Shown here: positions 1-10,176 of the stretch, piece after piece
Layout of the letters: the number at the start of each line of letters is the position of its first letter
Position numbering within the stretch: the first letter of the stretch is position 1
Assembly: GCF_025628895.1 (NCBI RefSeq)
Contig: NZ_JAOTJC010000007.1
Span: 310,001-374,000, forward strand
Direction: 5' to 3'
Source of the DNA: Alteromonas salexigens
GTDB lineage: Bacteria > Pseudomonadota > Gammaproteobacteria > Enterobacterales > Alteromonadaceae
Length of the DNA stretch: 64,000 nt
Notes under the pieces: generated by a model
The model's database searches: none
What the model saw: only the letters and a program-made list of their open reading frames with translations
What the model was told of the DNA's origin: nothing
Translations under genes and position numbers: made by a program

Positions 1-846
1 GACAAATTCACGATACCGTTTAAGCGTGCCAGGCTGCTTCATGGTGGTACCATGATCTGCCTCAGGCACCACGTACATCGCCTTGTTTTCACTGGGCGAC
101 AGGCGATAGAGCTGCTCGGTAAACTGCACCGGTGTGGTGCGGTCTTTTTCCCCTACCAGCATAAACAAAGGCCCGTGATATTGTTCCAGCAATACGCCGT
201 TATCAATCCCGACTAACTCAGGATGCAGATTCACCCGGGTGAACAGCTTGGACCACATTGGAATCAAGTTATCCACCAGTTCCGGCACACCATTAATTGC
301 GCCCTCCAGCACCAGCCCGTCGACTTCCCGCTCAGTAGCGACGTAGGATGCGATAAGACTTCCCATGGAAAGTCCATGCACCAGGGTCGGCAATTCCTGC
401 GGAAATACTTCGCTGGCGTAATCAAACACCTGCAGGGCATCTTTTTTGAGATTTTCTATCACAATTTTCTCCGCCCGCTCACTGGCGCCCATGCCCTGGT
501 AGTCTATCCACATAATGTTGGCGGGCAGTTTGCCCAGCTTATGCAAATACCCATTGGCTTTACTGATCGCCATGCCATTGCCGCCGAAAAAGACGATATT
601 AACTACCGGCTCCGGGTAAGTTACTGCCACACCGGTTAGTGTAAGTCCTTGGGCGTTGGTCATTTCTACGGTGGTGATCCCCACCGAAATTTCATCTTTC
701 GTGGCGGCGCTATGCAGCCCTGTGGTATCTAACGGTGTGGGTTGTTCAGCCTGGTGAACAAACGAGCGCGGACTGACATCAATGGCGCATCCACTAGCCA
801 GCCATACAGAAGTGAAGACAACCAGAAAAATAGGTAGTGTGTGCAT
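1..846 (-). CDS. Alpha/beta-hydrolase lipoprotein, 3' end cut by window edge
   Basis: The reading frame is open from an ATG at 846 to the left edge (282 codons, no stop), so the C-terminus is missing. The N-terminus is a hydrophobic segment ending in a lipobox-like LASGC with Cys20, which suggests an outer- or inner-membrane lipoprotein. The body has the alpha/beta-hydrolase layout: an FFGGNG oxyanion-type strand near 87, a nucleophile elbow GLSMGS with Ser160, an acidic candidate at Asp235 (GEKDRTTP) and a His candidate at 265 (EADHG). It is therefore probably an esterase, lipase or related serine hydrolase of the periplasm; the substrate cannot be told. A good Shine-Dalgarno (AAGGAAG, spacing about 8) supports the start. 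It lies downstream of the MFS exporter gene on the same strand, with a terminator-like hairpin between them. Confidence 0.85.
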   Translation of the reverse strand, partial: MHTLPIFLVVFTSVWLASGCAIDVSPRSFVHQAEQPTPLDTTGLHSAATKDEISVGITTVEMTNAQGLTLTGVAVTYPEPVVNIVFFGGNGMAISKANGYLHKLGKLPANIMWIDYQGMGASERAEKIVIENLKKDALQVFDYASEVFPQELPTLVHGLSMGSLIASYVATEREVDGLVLEGAINGVPELVDNLIPMWSKLFTRVNLHPELVGIDNGVLLEQYHGPLFMLVGEKDRTTPVQFTEQLYRLSPSENKAMYVVPEADHGTTMKQPGTLKRYREFV

Positions 847-888
847 AGGCGACTTCCTTGTGTGAGTCACCTAATTAAACAGGATTGC

Positions 889-932
889 TTAAAAAATAAC
901 AACTTGCTGTGAGCCAGCTGGCTTGTGCAAGC
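889..932 (-). terminator. Rho-independent terminator of the MFS gene
   Basis: Read on the minus strand, GCTTGC and GCAAGT arms enclose the inner palindrome AGCCAGCTGGCT, followed by TGTTATTTTTT. It lies about 20 bases after the MFS stop codon and before the hydrolase start. Confidence 0.6.
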
Positions 933-948
933 GAGCCGGGAGCCACTA

Positions 949-2346
949 TCAGCCTGCCGGATGCGGCCCTGATAGTACCTGCCGTGCCCGGGTGGCATCA
1001 AACTCGCGGCTGACTTTCATGTACACTGCCCCTTCCTCCGGGCGCAATGTAACTTCCAGCACGCCTGGCACGGTTTTCAGTGACTGGGTAAGCGGGTTGC
1101 TGTCAGCTTCTGTGAACTGCGCATTCATCATCACCCGTTTTACCCGGCTGACTTCACGCAAGCCAAATAACACACCCAGCCAAAGCACGGCGACAATAGC
1201 GCCTATCAGGTAGGCCAGCTCCGCACTCCAGATATCGGTGATAAAACCTGATATCACGCCGCCAAGGAAAGCGCCAAAAAACTGGAAACTGGCGTAGATA
1301 CCCATGGCCGTACCTTTTTCTCCGGCCGGGGCAATACTGGATACCAGGGCCGGGAAGTTGGCCTCAAGATAGTTAAACCCGGTGAAGAACAAAATCACCG
1401 CCACGACTACTATCCACCAGGCATGGTCCTGCATACTCAGCAGGGCAAAAGCACCCGCCATCATCACCACTCCGGCCAGCAGCAGGCTTTTCGGGGTGCG
1501 CCCCCTGGCGGCGCCCATCATGATTATCAGACCCACTATGGAGGCACCCAGCACCGGCAGATACAACGTCCAGTGACTGTCCAGGGTCATTTCAAAGTGC
1601 AGTAACGTGACCGGCAGTTGCACGAACAACAGCGTAATCATCATATGCAGCAACATCACGCTTACGTTAAGCCGCCACAGCTGAGAAGAAAATATCAGTC
1701 GGGTCAGTTGGCCTTGCTGTGGCAAGGTGTCACCACTGCTGAGGACTTCCCCGGTTGGCACCACCCAGATAATAAGCGGCATGCAGGCCACTGCCAGCAC
1801 ACCGGTAATGATAAAGATACCCGCCAGACCCCAGCTCTGGGCAATCACCGGCCCGAGCAGCACCGCAAGGTAAAATGAAAAGCCGATGGCAATACCGATT
1901 ATCGCTAGCACTTTGGCGCGCTGTGATTCGCGACTCACGTCAGTGGCCAGCGCCATTATCGCCCCGGCAATGGCGCCGGCGCCCTGTAATACCCGGCCCA
2001 CCAGCAACCACGCCAGGCTATCAGCCTGAGCGGCAATAAAACTGCCTATCGCAAACACACTGAGGCCGAGCAAAATAACCGGCTTGCGACCCCAGCGGTC
2101 AGACAACATCCCCATCGGAATTTGTAACGCAGCCTGGGTCAGACCATAGCCGCCCACGGCTAAGCCCACCAGCAAGGGCGAGTAATCCGGAAAGTCCATC
2201 GCGGCGACAGCCAGTACCGGCATCACCATGAACAATCCCAACATACGCAGTACATAAACTACCGCCAGCGCTAACGCTGCGCGTACTTCCAGTGCGTTCA
2301 AAACCGATGCAGTCCTCTGAGTGAATATGGCCGCGGAGTGTACCAT
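949..2346 (-). CDS. YajR-like MFS efflux transporter
   Basis: A major facilitator superfamily protein with twelve predicted membrane segments. After the first segments it shows the MFS motif A region (MGMLSDRWGRKP) and the antiporter-type stretch GRVLQGAGAIAGAIMA. The C-terminus, after the last membrane helix, is a short soluble domain of about 60 residues (from VMMNAQF to the end) like the ferredoxin-fold YAM domain of E. coli YajR. It is likely a proton-driven drug or metabolite exporter of the inner membrane. The frame is open further upstream, but the MFS homology begins just after the ATG at 2346. A TTG at 2301 preceded by AGAGGA gives an N-terminus LNALEVRAAL, which is also credible, so the start is uncertain. 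It is divergent from uvrA. Confidence 0.85.
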   Translation of the reverse strand: MVHSAAIFTQRTASVLNALEVRAALALAVVYVLRMLGLFMVMPVLAVAAMDFPDYSPLLVGLAVGGYGLTQAALQIPMGMLSDRWGRKPVILLGLSVFAIGSFIAAQADSLAWLLVGRVLQGAGAIAGAIMALATDVSRESQRAKVLAIIGIAIGFSFYLAVLLGPVIAQSWGLAGIFIITGVLAVACMPLIIWVVPTGEVLSSGDTLPQQGQLTRLIFSSQLWRLNVSVMLLHMMITLLFVQLPVTLLHFEMTLDSHWTLYLPVLGASIVGLIIMMGAARGRTPKSLLLAGVVMMAGAFALLSMQDHAWWIVVVAVILFFTGFNYLEANFPALVSSIAPAGEKGTAMGIYASFQFFGAFLGGVISGFITDIWSAELAYLIGAIVAVLWLGVLFGLREVSRVKRVMMNAQFTEADSNPLTQSLKTVPGVLEVTLRPEEGAVYMKVSREFDATRARQVLSGPHPAG

Positions 2347-2670
2347 AATTTGCGAATTCGCCCACGCCCAAATTGCTGCCTCCACCCCGCCAGGCGGCTG
2401 GCAGAGCGAGTGTAGAGCGTTCATACGCAGGCCTGTTGGAAATGGTTGTGTGGGGCTGCCGCGGCAGAAAATATGCGCGCCTGCTGCAACGTTATGATCA
2501 GTTACCCTTGGTGCTGGGTATAACAGTGCAACGGCGTTACGCACAAATTGCGAGCGATGCGCCGGTCACGTTGACATTATTACTGCTGCAAAGCGTAACT
2601 ACACGGCAGTAAGGATTATTTTCGCCGCCCACTGTGGCATACTGATTCTTTTTTCCACGCACAGGCTTAA
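2347..2670. other. Divergent intergenic region MFS / uvrA
   Basis: 324 bases holding the divergent promoters. On the plus strand TTGACA at 2571-2576 is a good -35 candidate for uvrA, with only a poor -10 18 bases later. No CTGT-N8-ACAG LexA box is visible, although uvrA is SOS-controlled in E. coli. Open frames here are short and lack support. Confidence 0.4.
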
Positions 2671-5508
2671 ATGGACAAAATCGAAATTCGCGGTGCCCGC
2701 ACCCACAATCTGAAAAATATCGATTTAACGCTCCCCCGGGATAAGCTGGTTGTTATTACCGGTCTCTCTGGCTCTGGTAAATCGTCTCTTGCCTTCGACA
2801 CCCTATATGCAGAAGGGCAACGGCGCTATGTCGAATCATTATCTGCCTACGCCCGGCAGTTTTTATCGATGATGGAAAAGCCCGATGTCGATCACATTGA
2901 AGGCTTGTCGCCGGCCATTTCCATAGAGCAGAAGTCCACCTCACATAACCCCCGGTCTACGGTGGGTACCATTACCGAAATCTATGATTACCTGCGCCTG
3001 ATGTTTGCCCGGGTAGGTACACCACGCTGTCCTGATCATGATGTCCCACTGGATGCGCAGACCATTTCGCAGATGGTGGACAAGGTGCTGGCTATGCCCG
3101 AAGGCAGCAAGCTTATGTTGCTGGCACCGGTCATCCAGGACCGTAAAGGCGAGCACGTTAAAACCCTGCAGAATTTGTCTGCACAAGGTTTCATCCGTGC
3201 CCGTATCGACGGTGAAGTCTGCGACCTCTCGGATCCGCCGCCGCTGGACTTACACAAAAAACATTCCATTGAAGTGGTGATCGACCGTTTCAAAGTGCGG
3301 GAAGACCTGGCTCTGAGGTTATCCGAATCGTTTGAAACCGCCCTGCACCTCTCGGGGGGCAATGCTATTATTGCCGATATGGACGATAAAGACGCCGAAG
3401 AAATAGTGTTTTCGGCAAACTTTGCCTGTCCTCACTGCGGGTACAGTATCAGTGAACTGGAACCCCGCATGTTCTCGTTCAATAACCCGGCTGGCGCCTG
3501 CCCTACCTGTGATGGCCTGGGCACCCGGCAGTTTTTCGATCCCTCAAGGGTGGTGGGTAATACTGAACTGAGTTTATCCGGTGGCGCCATTCGTGGCTGG
3601 GACAAACGCAGCTACTATTATTTCCAGATGCTGCAGGCGGTCGCTGACCACTACGGATTTGACCTCACCAAGCCCTTTGAATCGCTGTCAGACAAGCACC
3701 GCGATATCGTTTTGTACGGCTCTAAAGGCAAGTCTCTGGCGTTTAAATATATTAATGAACGCGGCGATATCATGGAGCGCAAGCACCCCTTCGAAGGGGT
3801 CATTCCGAATATGGAGCGGCGCTACCGTGAGACTGAATCGAATGCCGTGCGTGAAGAACTGGCTAAATACCTTAGTCAACAACCCTGCGGCAGCTGCCAT
3901 GGCACACGTCTGAAGACCGAAGCCCGCAACGTCTTCATTCAGGGCACCAACCTGCCCGCCATTGCTGATATGTCGATTGCCGGTGCCTATGACTTTTTCA
4001 CCGAGCTGGAAATGCAGGGACAGCGCGCCCAGATAGCCGAGAAGATCCTCAAGGAAATCCTCGACCGGCTGCGTTTTCTGGTGAATGTCGGACTCAACTA
4101 CCTGTCGCTTTCCCGCAGTGCAGACACCCTGTCTGGCGGTGAAGCCCAGCGCATCCGTCTGGCCAGTCAGATTGGTGCCGGACTGGTGGGCGTCATGTAT
4201 GTGCTTGACGAACCCTCCATCGGGTTGCACCAACGTGACAACGAACGCTTGCTGAAAACGCTGACCCATCTGCGTGACCTGGGTAACACCGTACTGGTGG
4301 TGGAGCATGACGAAGACGCTATTCGCGAAGCCGACTATATTGTGGATATTGGCCCGGGCGCGGGGGTCCACGGCGGCGAAATAATCGCCCAGGGCAGCCT
4401 GGATGATATTCTCAACAGTGAAGACTCACTTACCGGGAAATACCTGTCCGGTAGAGAAGAAATTGAAATTCCCGAGAAGCGCCATAAAGCCGACAAAAGT
4501 AAGTGGTTAACGCTGACCGGCGCCTCCGGCAACAATCTGAAGGACGTCACTCTGGAGATCCCGGTGGGCCTGATGACATGTATTACCGGGGTGTCTGGTT
4601 CAGGTAAGTCCACCCTGATAAATGACACCTTTTATAAAATTGCCCATCGTGAGCTGAATAAAGCCACCACGGCAGAGCCTGCGGCTTACAAGAGCATGGA
4701 CGGACTGGAGCACCTGGATAAGGTGGTCGATATCGATCAGAGTCCGATAGGTCGTACGCCACGCTCAAATCCGGCCACCTACGCAGGCATCTTTACGCCC
4801 ATTCGTGAACTGTTTGCCGGCACCCAGGAAGCGCGCTCGCGGGGCTATAAGCCGGGGCGCTTCAGCTTTAACGTAAAAGGCGGACGCTGTGAGGCGTGTC
4901 AGGGTGATGGCGTCATTAAGGTAGAAATGCACTTTCTGCCCGATGTCTATGTGCCCTGTGATGTGTGTAAAGGCAAACGGTACAACCGCGAAACGCTGGA
5001 AGTGAAGTACAAAGACCGCAGTATTCACGAAGTGCTGGAAATGACGGTAGAAGAAGCACGCGCCTTTTTCGACCCCATTCCGTCTATCGCCCGTAAGCTA
5101 CAAACCCTGATGGATGTGGGTCTGGCGTACATCAATCTGGGGCAAGCCGCCACCACCCTGTCAGGCGGGGAGGCGCAACGGGTGAAGCTGGCCAAAGAAC
5201 TGTCCAAACGTGACACCGGGCAGACATTGTATATTCTGGATGAACCCACTACAGGGCTGCACTTCCACGATATTAAACAGCTGCTGGCGGTGCTCAACCG
5301 GCTCCGGGACCATGGCAATACGGTGGTGGTCATCGAGCACAACCTGGATGTCATAAAAACGGCTGACTGGATTGTGGATCTTGGTCCGGAAGGCGGTTCA
5401 GGCGGCGGTGAAATCATCGCCAAAGGTACGCCGGAAGACGTAGCCAACGATCAAGCCTCTCACACCGGGCATTTCCTTAAGCCCCTGCTGGAACGTCAGC
5501 AGAGCTGA
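2671..5508 (+). CDS. uvrA: Excinuclease ABC subunit A
   Basis: UvrA, the damage-recognition ATPase of nucleotide excision repair, which loads UvrB on lesions together with UvrC. The 945 residues match the usual full length. Visible landmarks are the first Walker A ([12 protein letters not shown]) near residue 31, CxxC zinc-module pairs around CPHC and CPTC, the first ABC signature [12 protein letters not shown], and the first Walker B with [14 protein letters not shown]. The second Walker A is [10 protein letters not shown], followed by a zinc finger with CEAC and CDVC, the second signature [12 protein letters not shown] and LDEPTTGLH. It is complete and appears functional. The gene is monocistronic, with a terminator following. 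The second UV-repair gene of the window, uvrD at 23.6 kb, has a LexA box, whereas none is obvious here. Confidence 0.98.
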   Translation: MDKIEIRGARTHNLKNIDLTLPRDKLVVITGLSGSGKSSLAFDTLYAEGQRRYVESLSAYARQFLSMMEKPDVDHIEGLSPAISIEQKSTSHNPRSTVGTITEIYDYLRLMFARVGTPRCPDHDVPLDAQTISQMVDKVLAMPEGSKLMLLAPVIQDRKGEHVKTLQNLSAQGFIRARIDGEVCDLSDPPPLDLHKKHSIEVVIDRFKVREDLALRLSESFETALHLSGGNAIIADMDDKDAEEIVFSANFACPHCGYSISELEPRMFSFNNPAGACPTCDGLGTRQFFDPSRVVGNTELSLSGGAIRGWDKRSYYYFQMLQAVADHYGFDLTKPFESLSDKHRDIVLYGSKGKSLAFKYINERGDIMERKHPFEGVIPNMERRYRETESNAVREELAKYLSQQPCGSCHGTRLKTEARNVFIQGTNLPAIADMSIAGAYDFFTELEMQGQRAQIAEKILKEILDRLRFLVNVGLNYLSLSRSADTLSGGEAQRIRLASQIGAGLVGVMYVLDEPSIGLHQRDNERLLKTLTHLRDLGNTVLVVEHDEDAIREADYIVDIGPGAGVHGGEIIAQGSLDDILNSEDSLTGKYLSGREEIEIPEKRHKADKSKWLTLTGASGNNLKDVTLEIPVGLMTCITGVSGSGKSTLINDTFYKIAHRELNKATTAEPAAYKSMDGLEHLDKVVDIDQSPIGRTPRSNPATYAGIFTPIRELFAGTQEARSRGYKPGRFSFNVKGGRCEACQGDGVIKVEMHFLPDVYVPCDVCKGKRYNRETLEVKYKDRSIHEVLEMTVEEARAFFDPIPSIARKLQTLMDVGLAYINLGQAATTLSGGEAQRVKLAKELSKRDTGQTLYILDEPTTGLHFHDIKQLLAVLNRLRDHGNTVVVIEHNLDVIKTADWIVDLGPEGGSGGGEIIAKGTPEDVANDQASHTGHFLKPLLERQQS

Positions 5509-5519
5509 CCCGTTTAAGC

Positions 5520-5544
5520 GCAGGCCTGCGGGCCTGCTGCTTTT
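5520..5544 (+). terminator. uvrA terminator
   Basis: Perfect 7-bp stem GCAGGCC/GGCCTGC with a four-base loop (5520-5526 and 5531-5537), followed by TGCTTTTATC, 12 bases after the uvrA stop. Confidence 0.75.
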
Positions 5545-5644
5545 ATCTCCCCTGTGCGCCGTATCCCGCGGCTGTTTTCCTGCCACGCCCGTGGTAAAGT
5601 TATTTGCAGTTATCTTCCTCCGTCACCAACAATAAGAGCAATGT

Positions 5645-6064
5645 ATGACCGAGCAAACTGCTTTGGAAACCACCTTTGACGTGCGTTTCTACGAAACCGA
5701 CGCACTGGCCCATGTCAGCAATACCGTCCTGGTAGGCTGGTTTGAAGCCGCCCGTGAACCGGTGTTTAAAATGTTTTCCCCTACCCTGGATTTAACCAAC
5801 TGGCCGCTGATACTGGCCAGCTATAAAGTTGATTTTCTTGCGCAGATTTTCTACGGCCAGCCGGTAACGGTGAAAACCTATATTCAGCGGCTGGGTGGCA
5901 GCTCGTTTGATGTCGGCCAGGAGGTGTGGCAGAACAACCACTGTTGCGCCAAAGGAGTGACCACTATGGTGCATTTCGACTATCAGACCCAAAAAGCGGT
6001 GCCCATCCCCGATGCGGTTCGCCAGCAACTTACCCAGATCATGCAGGAGGCCACCCATGACTGA
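5645..6064 (+). CDS. YbgC/4HBT-type acyl-CoA thioesterase
   Basis: A 139-residue single hotdog-fold protein of the 4-hydroxybenzoyl-CoA/YbgC thioesterase family, which hydrolyses acyl-CoA thioesters in the cytoplasm. The diagnostic start of the fold is visible: RFYETDALAHVSN, with the presumed catalytic Asp at residue 19 and the HVSN turn, then the long helix WFEAARE. The usual YbgC Tol-Pal genes are not nearby. Its stop overlaps the start of the 2OG-Fe(II) oxygenase gene by eight bases (ATG at 6057), so the two are probably co-translated. The substrate is unknown. Confidence 0.88.
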   Translation: MTEQTALETTFDVRFYETDALAHVSNTVLVGWFEAAREPVFKMFSPTLDLTNWPLILASYKVDFLAQIFYGQPVTVKTYIQRLGGSSFDVGQEVWQNNHCCAKGVTTMVHFDYQTQKAVPIPDAVRQQLTQIMQEATHD

Positions 6065-6770
6065 GCATAAATCTGACTTCATTCAGGTGGTGGATAACGT
6101 CCTTGACCCGGCACTGTGTCAGGAAATCATGCAGCAGTTCGATAACAGCCCCAACCTTACCGCGGGCCGCACCGGTGGCGGGGTGGATCTGGACAAGAAA
6201 CGCAGTACCGATGTGTCATTCAGTGAAAAACCCGAGTTTGGTCCCTTGTTTAAGCAAGTGATGCAAAAGACTGGCGAACAACTGGTGAAGTACATTGAAG
6301 AGCATTTTTTTGCTCTGGTTGGCCCGATAGGACTTACTGTGCGACACCCGGCCACCGGTGAACCGGTGAAACTGACCGGTGAAAATTTTGAAGAAGTGGG
6401 TAAGCCGAACCTGCCTAACCTGGTGAATTACCTGTTTCGGGTGGGGGAAGTGAATGCCCAGCGCTACACCGCGGGGGAAGGCGGCTATCCGTACTGGCAT
6501 TCCGAAGTCTATCCGCAGTTACCGCATAACGATGCGCTGCACCGGGTGTTACTGTTTATGTATTACCTGAATGATGTGGATGAGGGGGGCGAAACGGACT
6601 TCTACTATCAGAACCGGTCGGTGTCACCGAAAGCCGGACGGATGGTGATTGCGCCGGCCTACTTTACGCACACTCACCGCGGGCAGATGCCAAAAAGCAA
6701 CGATAAATACATCCTCACATCCTGGTTGCTGTTCAACCGCGCCGAGCAGATCTACACCCCTCAGCAATAA
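6057..6770 (+). CDS. 2OG-Fe(II) oxygenase, prolyl-4-hydroxylase-like
   Basis: A 237-residue protein with the double-stranded beta-helix core of 2-oxoglutarate/Fe(II) dioxygenases, which couple decarboxylation of 2-oxoglutarate to hydroxylation of a protein or small substrate. The iron ligands appear to be His148 and Glu150 (WHSE, an HxE rather than the usual HxD), with the distal His at 205 or 207 (FTHTHRG) and Lys217 as the likely 2OG-carboxylate anchor. The strand DEGGETDFYY typical of the P4H group lies between them. The ATG at 6057 is preferred because homology begins there and it overlaps the thioesterase stop by eight bases. Its stop is two bases from that of the convergent downstream gene. 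The substrate is unknown. Confidence 0.85.
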   Translation: MTEHKSDFIQVVDNVLDPALCQEIMQQFDNSPNLTAGRTGGGVDLDKKRSTDVSFSEKPEFGPLFKQVMQKTGEQLVKYIEEHFFALVGPIGLTVRHPATGEPVKLTGENFEEVGKPNLPNLVNYLFRVGEVNAQRYTAGEGGYPYWHSEVYPQLPHNDALHRVLLFMYYLNDVDEGGETDFYYQNRSVSPKAGRMVIAPAYFTHTHRGQMPKSNDKYILTSWLLFNRAEQIYTPQQ

Positions 6771-6771
6771 C

Positions 6772-7677
6772 TCAGCCTGAGACGTTTTGTTGTTGCAGGG
6801 CGTGTCCGGCAGCAAGCTGGCGCGCCTGTTCCATCGCCTTTTCCAGCACCGGCAGCTCCGGCGCTGGCACGGTCAGGCGGTGGGCTGCGCGATATTCGGG
6901 GCTGTCATACAACGCCACCATCACCCGGTTAACTTCGCGCAGAAAACGCAGCGCCGTCGGGTGGCTATTGCACATCAGCTTGCCGGTAGTGGTGCTGGGC
7001 GCGCCAGCCACGGCGTAGCTCTGATAGGGCACTGCAGCATCGGGATAGTTATGCAGATACAGCGCCACTTCCTGGGGGTAAATCAACGTAGCGGAAATGC
7101 GTCCCCGAAAGAACATGCCTGAGAGCTTATTGTAACGGTTGGCGCTGGAACGCCAGATCACCCGGTTGGCGGGCAAGCCAGCAATAATGTTATCCAGCTC
7201 GTCGCCATAACTGATATCGTCCATCAGCAGCAACGGCTCTTCAGTGCGGCCACTGACAAAGTTTGCCAGAGAGGTGAGTTCACCGCCCTCGTTAAGCTGG
7301 CCCGAAGCGATTCCGGGGTTACCCCGCACGTACAAGCGGGGCGTCAGCAAAAACGTCAGGGGGAGCGAAAAGCGGTATTTCTGCGCGCGGGCGGCGGTTT
7401 CCAGCGCATAGTAATTACAGGCCGGGGTTTGTTCGTCATCAAGGTAACGGAGAGTACGTTTAAAGGGCGCGTGAACGAAGCGGAACGGCGCCTCTAGCCG
7501 GTCAGTCAGCATGCGATACGTATTAATCAGCGCATCGCGGCTGGCATCAGCATGTTCCAGTTGACGGGGAAAATCCGGATTCCCGAAATAAATGGTCACG
7601 GGCGCGTTGCCAGCCCATGCAGGAGGCAACCCTGCTATCGTTATAACCACTGCCAGTAGCCGCATCCATGTCGCCAT
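6772..7677 (-). CDS. Periplasmic solute-binding-like protein
   Basis: A 301-residue protein with a clear Sec signal peptide (cleavage near AWA-GNA, residue 22). The rest resembles the type-2 periplasmic-binding fold of orphan family-3 solute-binding proteins: an N-terminal strand VTIYFG, a middle FSLPLTFLLTPRLYVRGN hinge-like segment, and a C-terminal all-helical end. No ABC permease or ATPase is adjacent, so it may be a sensor partner or an orphan binding protein rather than a transport component. It is convergent with the oxygenase gene, with stops one base apart. The ligand and exact family were not recognised with certainty. Confidence 0.6.
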   Translation of the reverse strand: MATWMRLLAVVITIAGLPPAWAGNAPVTIYFGNPDFPRQLEHADASRDALINTYRMLTDRLEAPFRFVHAPFKRTLRYLDDEQTPACNYYALETAARAQKYRFSLPLTFLLTPRLYVRGNPGIASGQLNEGGELTSLANFVSGRTEEPLLLMDDISYGDELDNIIAGLPANRVIWRSSANRYNKLSGMFFRGRISATLIYPQEVALYLHNYPDAAVPYQSYAVAGAPSTTTGKLMCNSHPTALRFLREVNRVMVALYDSPEYRAAHRLTVPAPELPVLEKAMEQARQLAAGHALQQQNVSG

Positions 7678-7917
7678 TGTTTACCTCTGCTACGTCGAAA
7701 CAAACATCGATTGACGGTCATCATAGCGTACTTGTCATCCGACCCTGAATTATATCGCGGCATGCCACCGTATAAATGCGACTACTCAACGAAGCGCGGA
7801 TTTCGAAGGCGCCCGTAAGCGCAGCATTTAGTAGCGGAACTGTTGCCTCATCCGCACGTCTCTTGTGGCCGTCTAAGCAGTGACGGGCGCAAACCTAGCC
7901 TGTATGTGAATACATGA

Positions 7918-8388
7918 CTAAAACGGCGCGACAGACTCGCCCTCTAACCGATAGCCCACGGTAGCGATATCGCCGGACCAGCCATCTGTAGACAGAACAC
8001 CCGTCACCCAGATTGCATCGTATAAGTTGTCTATCGGCACGCCCTCAGAAAATTTAACATAGACTATCTGATTAGAAGGCGGCGGTGGCACGTGAATACA
8101 GGCACCGAAGAAAGGCACCAGCAAAAACTCGGTGGTCAGTTCGGCTGTCCCTTCCAGAGGGACCACAAAGCCCGGTATTTTCACGCGTTTGCCATTGAAC
8201 GCCTCGACTACCGGAGCATCGGGTTGTAACTGGGTCATCTCCCCGTCGTGGGACACCGGGGGTGGCGATAGCTGATTAAAACCCTCCGGTATCAGGTCTT
8301 CCCAGTAAACTTCCTGCGCCTCTTCGGCCCAGGCAGTCACAGAGACTAAGCTCAGCGCAAACAGTGCAATGGATAGCCAGCTTTTCAT
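7918..8388 (-). CDS. DUF3299 family exported protein
   Basis: A 156-residue protein with a signal peptide cleaved near AWA-EEA (about residue 21). The remainder matches the DUF3299 pattern: VYWEDLIPEGF near the mature N-terminus, KVRIPGFVVPLE-type strand (here KRVKIPGFVVPLE), and ACIHVPPPPSNQIVYV in the second half. The invariant Cys and His of this last motif suggest a metal- or redox-related periplasmic role, but the function is unknown. A strong ribosome site (AGAGG, spacing 5) supports the start. It is downstream of ppa on the same strand, with a terminator between them. Confidence 0.8.
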   Translation of the reverse strand: MKSWLSIALFALSLVSVTAWAEEAQEVYWEDLIPEGFNQLSPPPVSHDGEMTQLQPDAPVVEAFNGKRVKIPGFVVPLEGTAELTTEFLLVPFFGACIHVPPPPSNQIVYVKFSEGVPIDNLYDAIWVTGVLSTDGWSGDIATVGYRLEGESVAPF

Positions 8389-8482
8389 GTAAACCTCTTT
8401 GTTAATACGGTGAACAGGGCTGCGCCCCAGGCTGATGTTTCAACGTTAGCATATTCCCCCCTGCTGCGCTGCTTCGCCCAAC

Positions 8483-8507
8483 AAAAAAGCCCGCAAATGC
8501 GGGCTTT
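8483..8507 (-). terminator. ppa terminator
   Basis: Minus-strand stem AAGCCCGC/GCGGGCTT with a four-base loop, followed by a run of six T, 35 bases after the ppa stop. Confidence 0.85.
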
Positions 8508-8541
8508 AATAAGAGGTGCATCGTTTGTTAACGCACGTCTC

Positions 8542-9078
8542 TTACGCTTCAGTTTCCTCGTAGCGTTTAACGCTGGCAAGAATTTCCTGTTTCGCCGCGG
8601 CAGCGTCCGCCCAGCCTTCTACTTTTACCCATTTACCAGGCTCAAGATCTTTGTAATGTTCAAAGAAGTGTTCAATTTGCTTCAGCAGCAGCGCAGGCAC
8701 GTCTTCTACTTCATGTACGTCACGGTAAATGGTAGACAGCTTATCAACCGGCACGGCCAGCAGCTTAGCATCCTGACCGGACTCGTCACTCATGTTGAGT
8801 ACGCCAACAGGACGGCAGCGAATTACCGAACCGCTTAACAGTGGGAACGGCGTCATCACCAGTACGTCTACCGGGTCACCGTCTTCAGACAGGGTCATCG
8901 GCACGTACCCGTAGTTAGTCGGATAATGCATGCAGGTTGCCATGAAACGGTCAACGAACATAGCGCCAGAGTCTTTGTCTACTTCGTATTTTACCGGATC
9001 GGCATGGGCCGGGATTTCAATGATGACATTCACTTCATCTGGCAGATTTTTACCAGCAGGAACGGTGTTCAGGCTCAT
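8542..9078 (-). CDS. ppa: Inorganic pyrophosphatase
   Basis: Cytosolic family I inorganic pyrophosphatase, 178 residues, which hydrolyses PPi to drive biosynthesis. The active-site signature is present: DGDPVDVLV with the metal-binding aspartates around residues 67-71, the substrate-binding region VKYEVDK near 29, and NYGYVP near 55. The length and N-terminus ([10 protein letters not shown]) match E. coli Ppa well. It is transcribed alone, with a hairpin between it and the upstream fbp gene and a clear terminator after it. Confidence 0.97.
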   Translation of the reverse strand: MSLNTVPAGKNLPDEVNVIIEIPAHADPVKYEVDKDSGAMFVDRFMATCMHYPTNYGYVPMTLSEDGDPVDVLVMTPFPLLSGSVIRCRPVGVLNMSDESGQDAKLLAVPVDKLSTIYRDVHEVEDVPALLLKQIEHFFEHYKDLEPGKWVKVEGWADAAAAKQEILASVKRYEETEA

Positions 9079-9149
9079 TTTATGGTCCTTGTAAGTACAA
9101 TCAAAAAATTTGCGCTAAGTATACGGGCAGTGCGACAAAATAAAAACGT

Positions 9150-9185
9150 TTTAGACCCGCTGAATGGCTTTCAGCGGGTCTTTTT
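9150..9185. terminator. Hairpin between fbp and ppa
   Basis: Perfect 10-bp inverted repeat GACCCGCTGA/TCAGCGGGTC (9154-9163, 9171-9180). The better T-run (five T) is on the plus strand, while the minus strand, on which fbp is transcribed, has only CTAAAACGTTTTT after the stem. It may end fbp transcription or block antisense reading. Confidence 0.6.
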
Positions 9186-9201
9186 GGGCAATTTTTCTGT
9201 C

Positions 9202-10176
9202 TTATTCCTCAGCGTAATAGCTCAGGCAATGCTCAACCTCTTCTTTTGACCCCAACAGCACAGGCACGCGCTGATGGATTTCTTCCGGCATGACTTCCAG
9301 GATCCGGCCATGGCCGGTGTTGCCCATCCCCCCGGCTTGCTCCATCAGAAATGCCATCGGGTTGGCTTCATACAACAGACGAAGCTTGCCCGGTATTGAC
9401 GGGTTGCGCTTATCAAACGGGTACATAAAGATCCCGCCCCGACACAGCACCCGGTGAATATCACCGACCATTGCCGCTACCCAGCGCATATTAAAGTTTT
9501 TCTCACGGGGGCCCTCTTTGCCCGCCATCAGGTCACTGATGTACTGCTGAATAGGTGGCTCCCAGTGCCGCTGATTGGATGCGTTAATTGCAAATTCTGC
9601 GGTGGTTTCGGGCACTTTAATATTCGGATGCGTTAACAGGAAACCACCGTGAGTTTTATCCAGCGTATAGATATGAGTGCCGCGGCCGGTGGTCAGTGCC
9701 AGCATCGTCGAAGGCCCGTACAACACATAGCCGGCGGCGACCATTTGCGTGCCTGGCTGCAGGAACGCTAACGGATCATCCGGCTCCATCCACTGAGGGG
9801 CGTGGGTAATCGAAAAGATGGTGCCAATCAGACTGTTAATTTCTGTGTTAGAAGACCCGTCCAGCGGATCGAAACTGACCAGGTATTTGCCTTCCGGATT
9901 ACAGGGCACCACATCGTCTTCCTCTTCTGAGGAGATGGCTTTTACATAGCCGGAGTCACGTAGTGTATCTTTAAGGATCTGGTTGGATATCACGTCGAGC
10001 TTTTTCTGCGTTTCGCCCTGTACGTTTTCTGACAGGGTAGAACCCAGCACGCCCGCCAGTGCCCCCTGACTCACGCGGAAAGAGATTTCCTTGCAGCCCG
10101 CCAGCAGCGTACGAATTAGCAGAATAAGTTCTAACGGCGCACCGTCATGTTGTAACTGGGAGTTAAGTCGTTTCAT
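9202..10176 (-). CDS. fbp: Class I fructose-1,6-bisphosphatase
   Basis: Class I FBPase, 324 residues, which removes the C1 phosphate of fructose 1,6-bisphosphate in gluconeogenesis. Metal and substrate motifs are visible: EEEDD in the N-terminal half, the signature [12 protein letters not shown] around residue 108, and the C-terminal active-site stretch [23 protein letters not shown] (quoted here in pieces: FMYPFDKR and PGKLRLLYE). The start at 10176 (MKRLNSQLQ) fits homologues better than the upstream ATG at 10221. It is divergent from mpl, a common arrangement in gammaproteobacteria. Confidence 0.96.
   Translation of the reverse strand: MKRLNSQLQHDGAPLELILLIRTLLAGCKEISFRVSQGALAGVLGSTLSENVQGETQKKLDVISNQILKDTLRDSGYVKAISSEEEDDVVPCNPEGKYLVSFDPLDGSSNTEINSLIGTIFSITHAPQWMEPDDPLAFLQPGTQMVAAGYVLYGPSTMLALTTGRGTHIYTLDKTHGGFLLTHPNIKVPETTAEFAINASNQRHWEPPIQQYISDLMAGKEGPREKNFNMRWVAAMVGDIHRVLCRGGIFMYPFDKRNPSIPGKLRLLYEANPMAFLMEQAGGMGNTGHGRILEVMPEEIHQRVPVLLGSKEEVEHCLSYYAEE

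Noticed and set aside
2545-2670. Possible LexA box upstream of uvrA
   Set aside because: Searched for CTGT-N8-ACAG and close variants; CTG and CAG elements occur but never with the required spacing.
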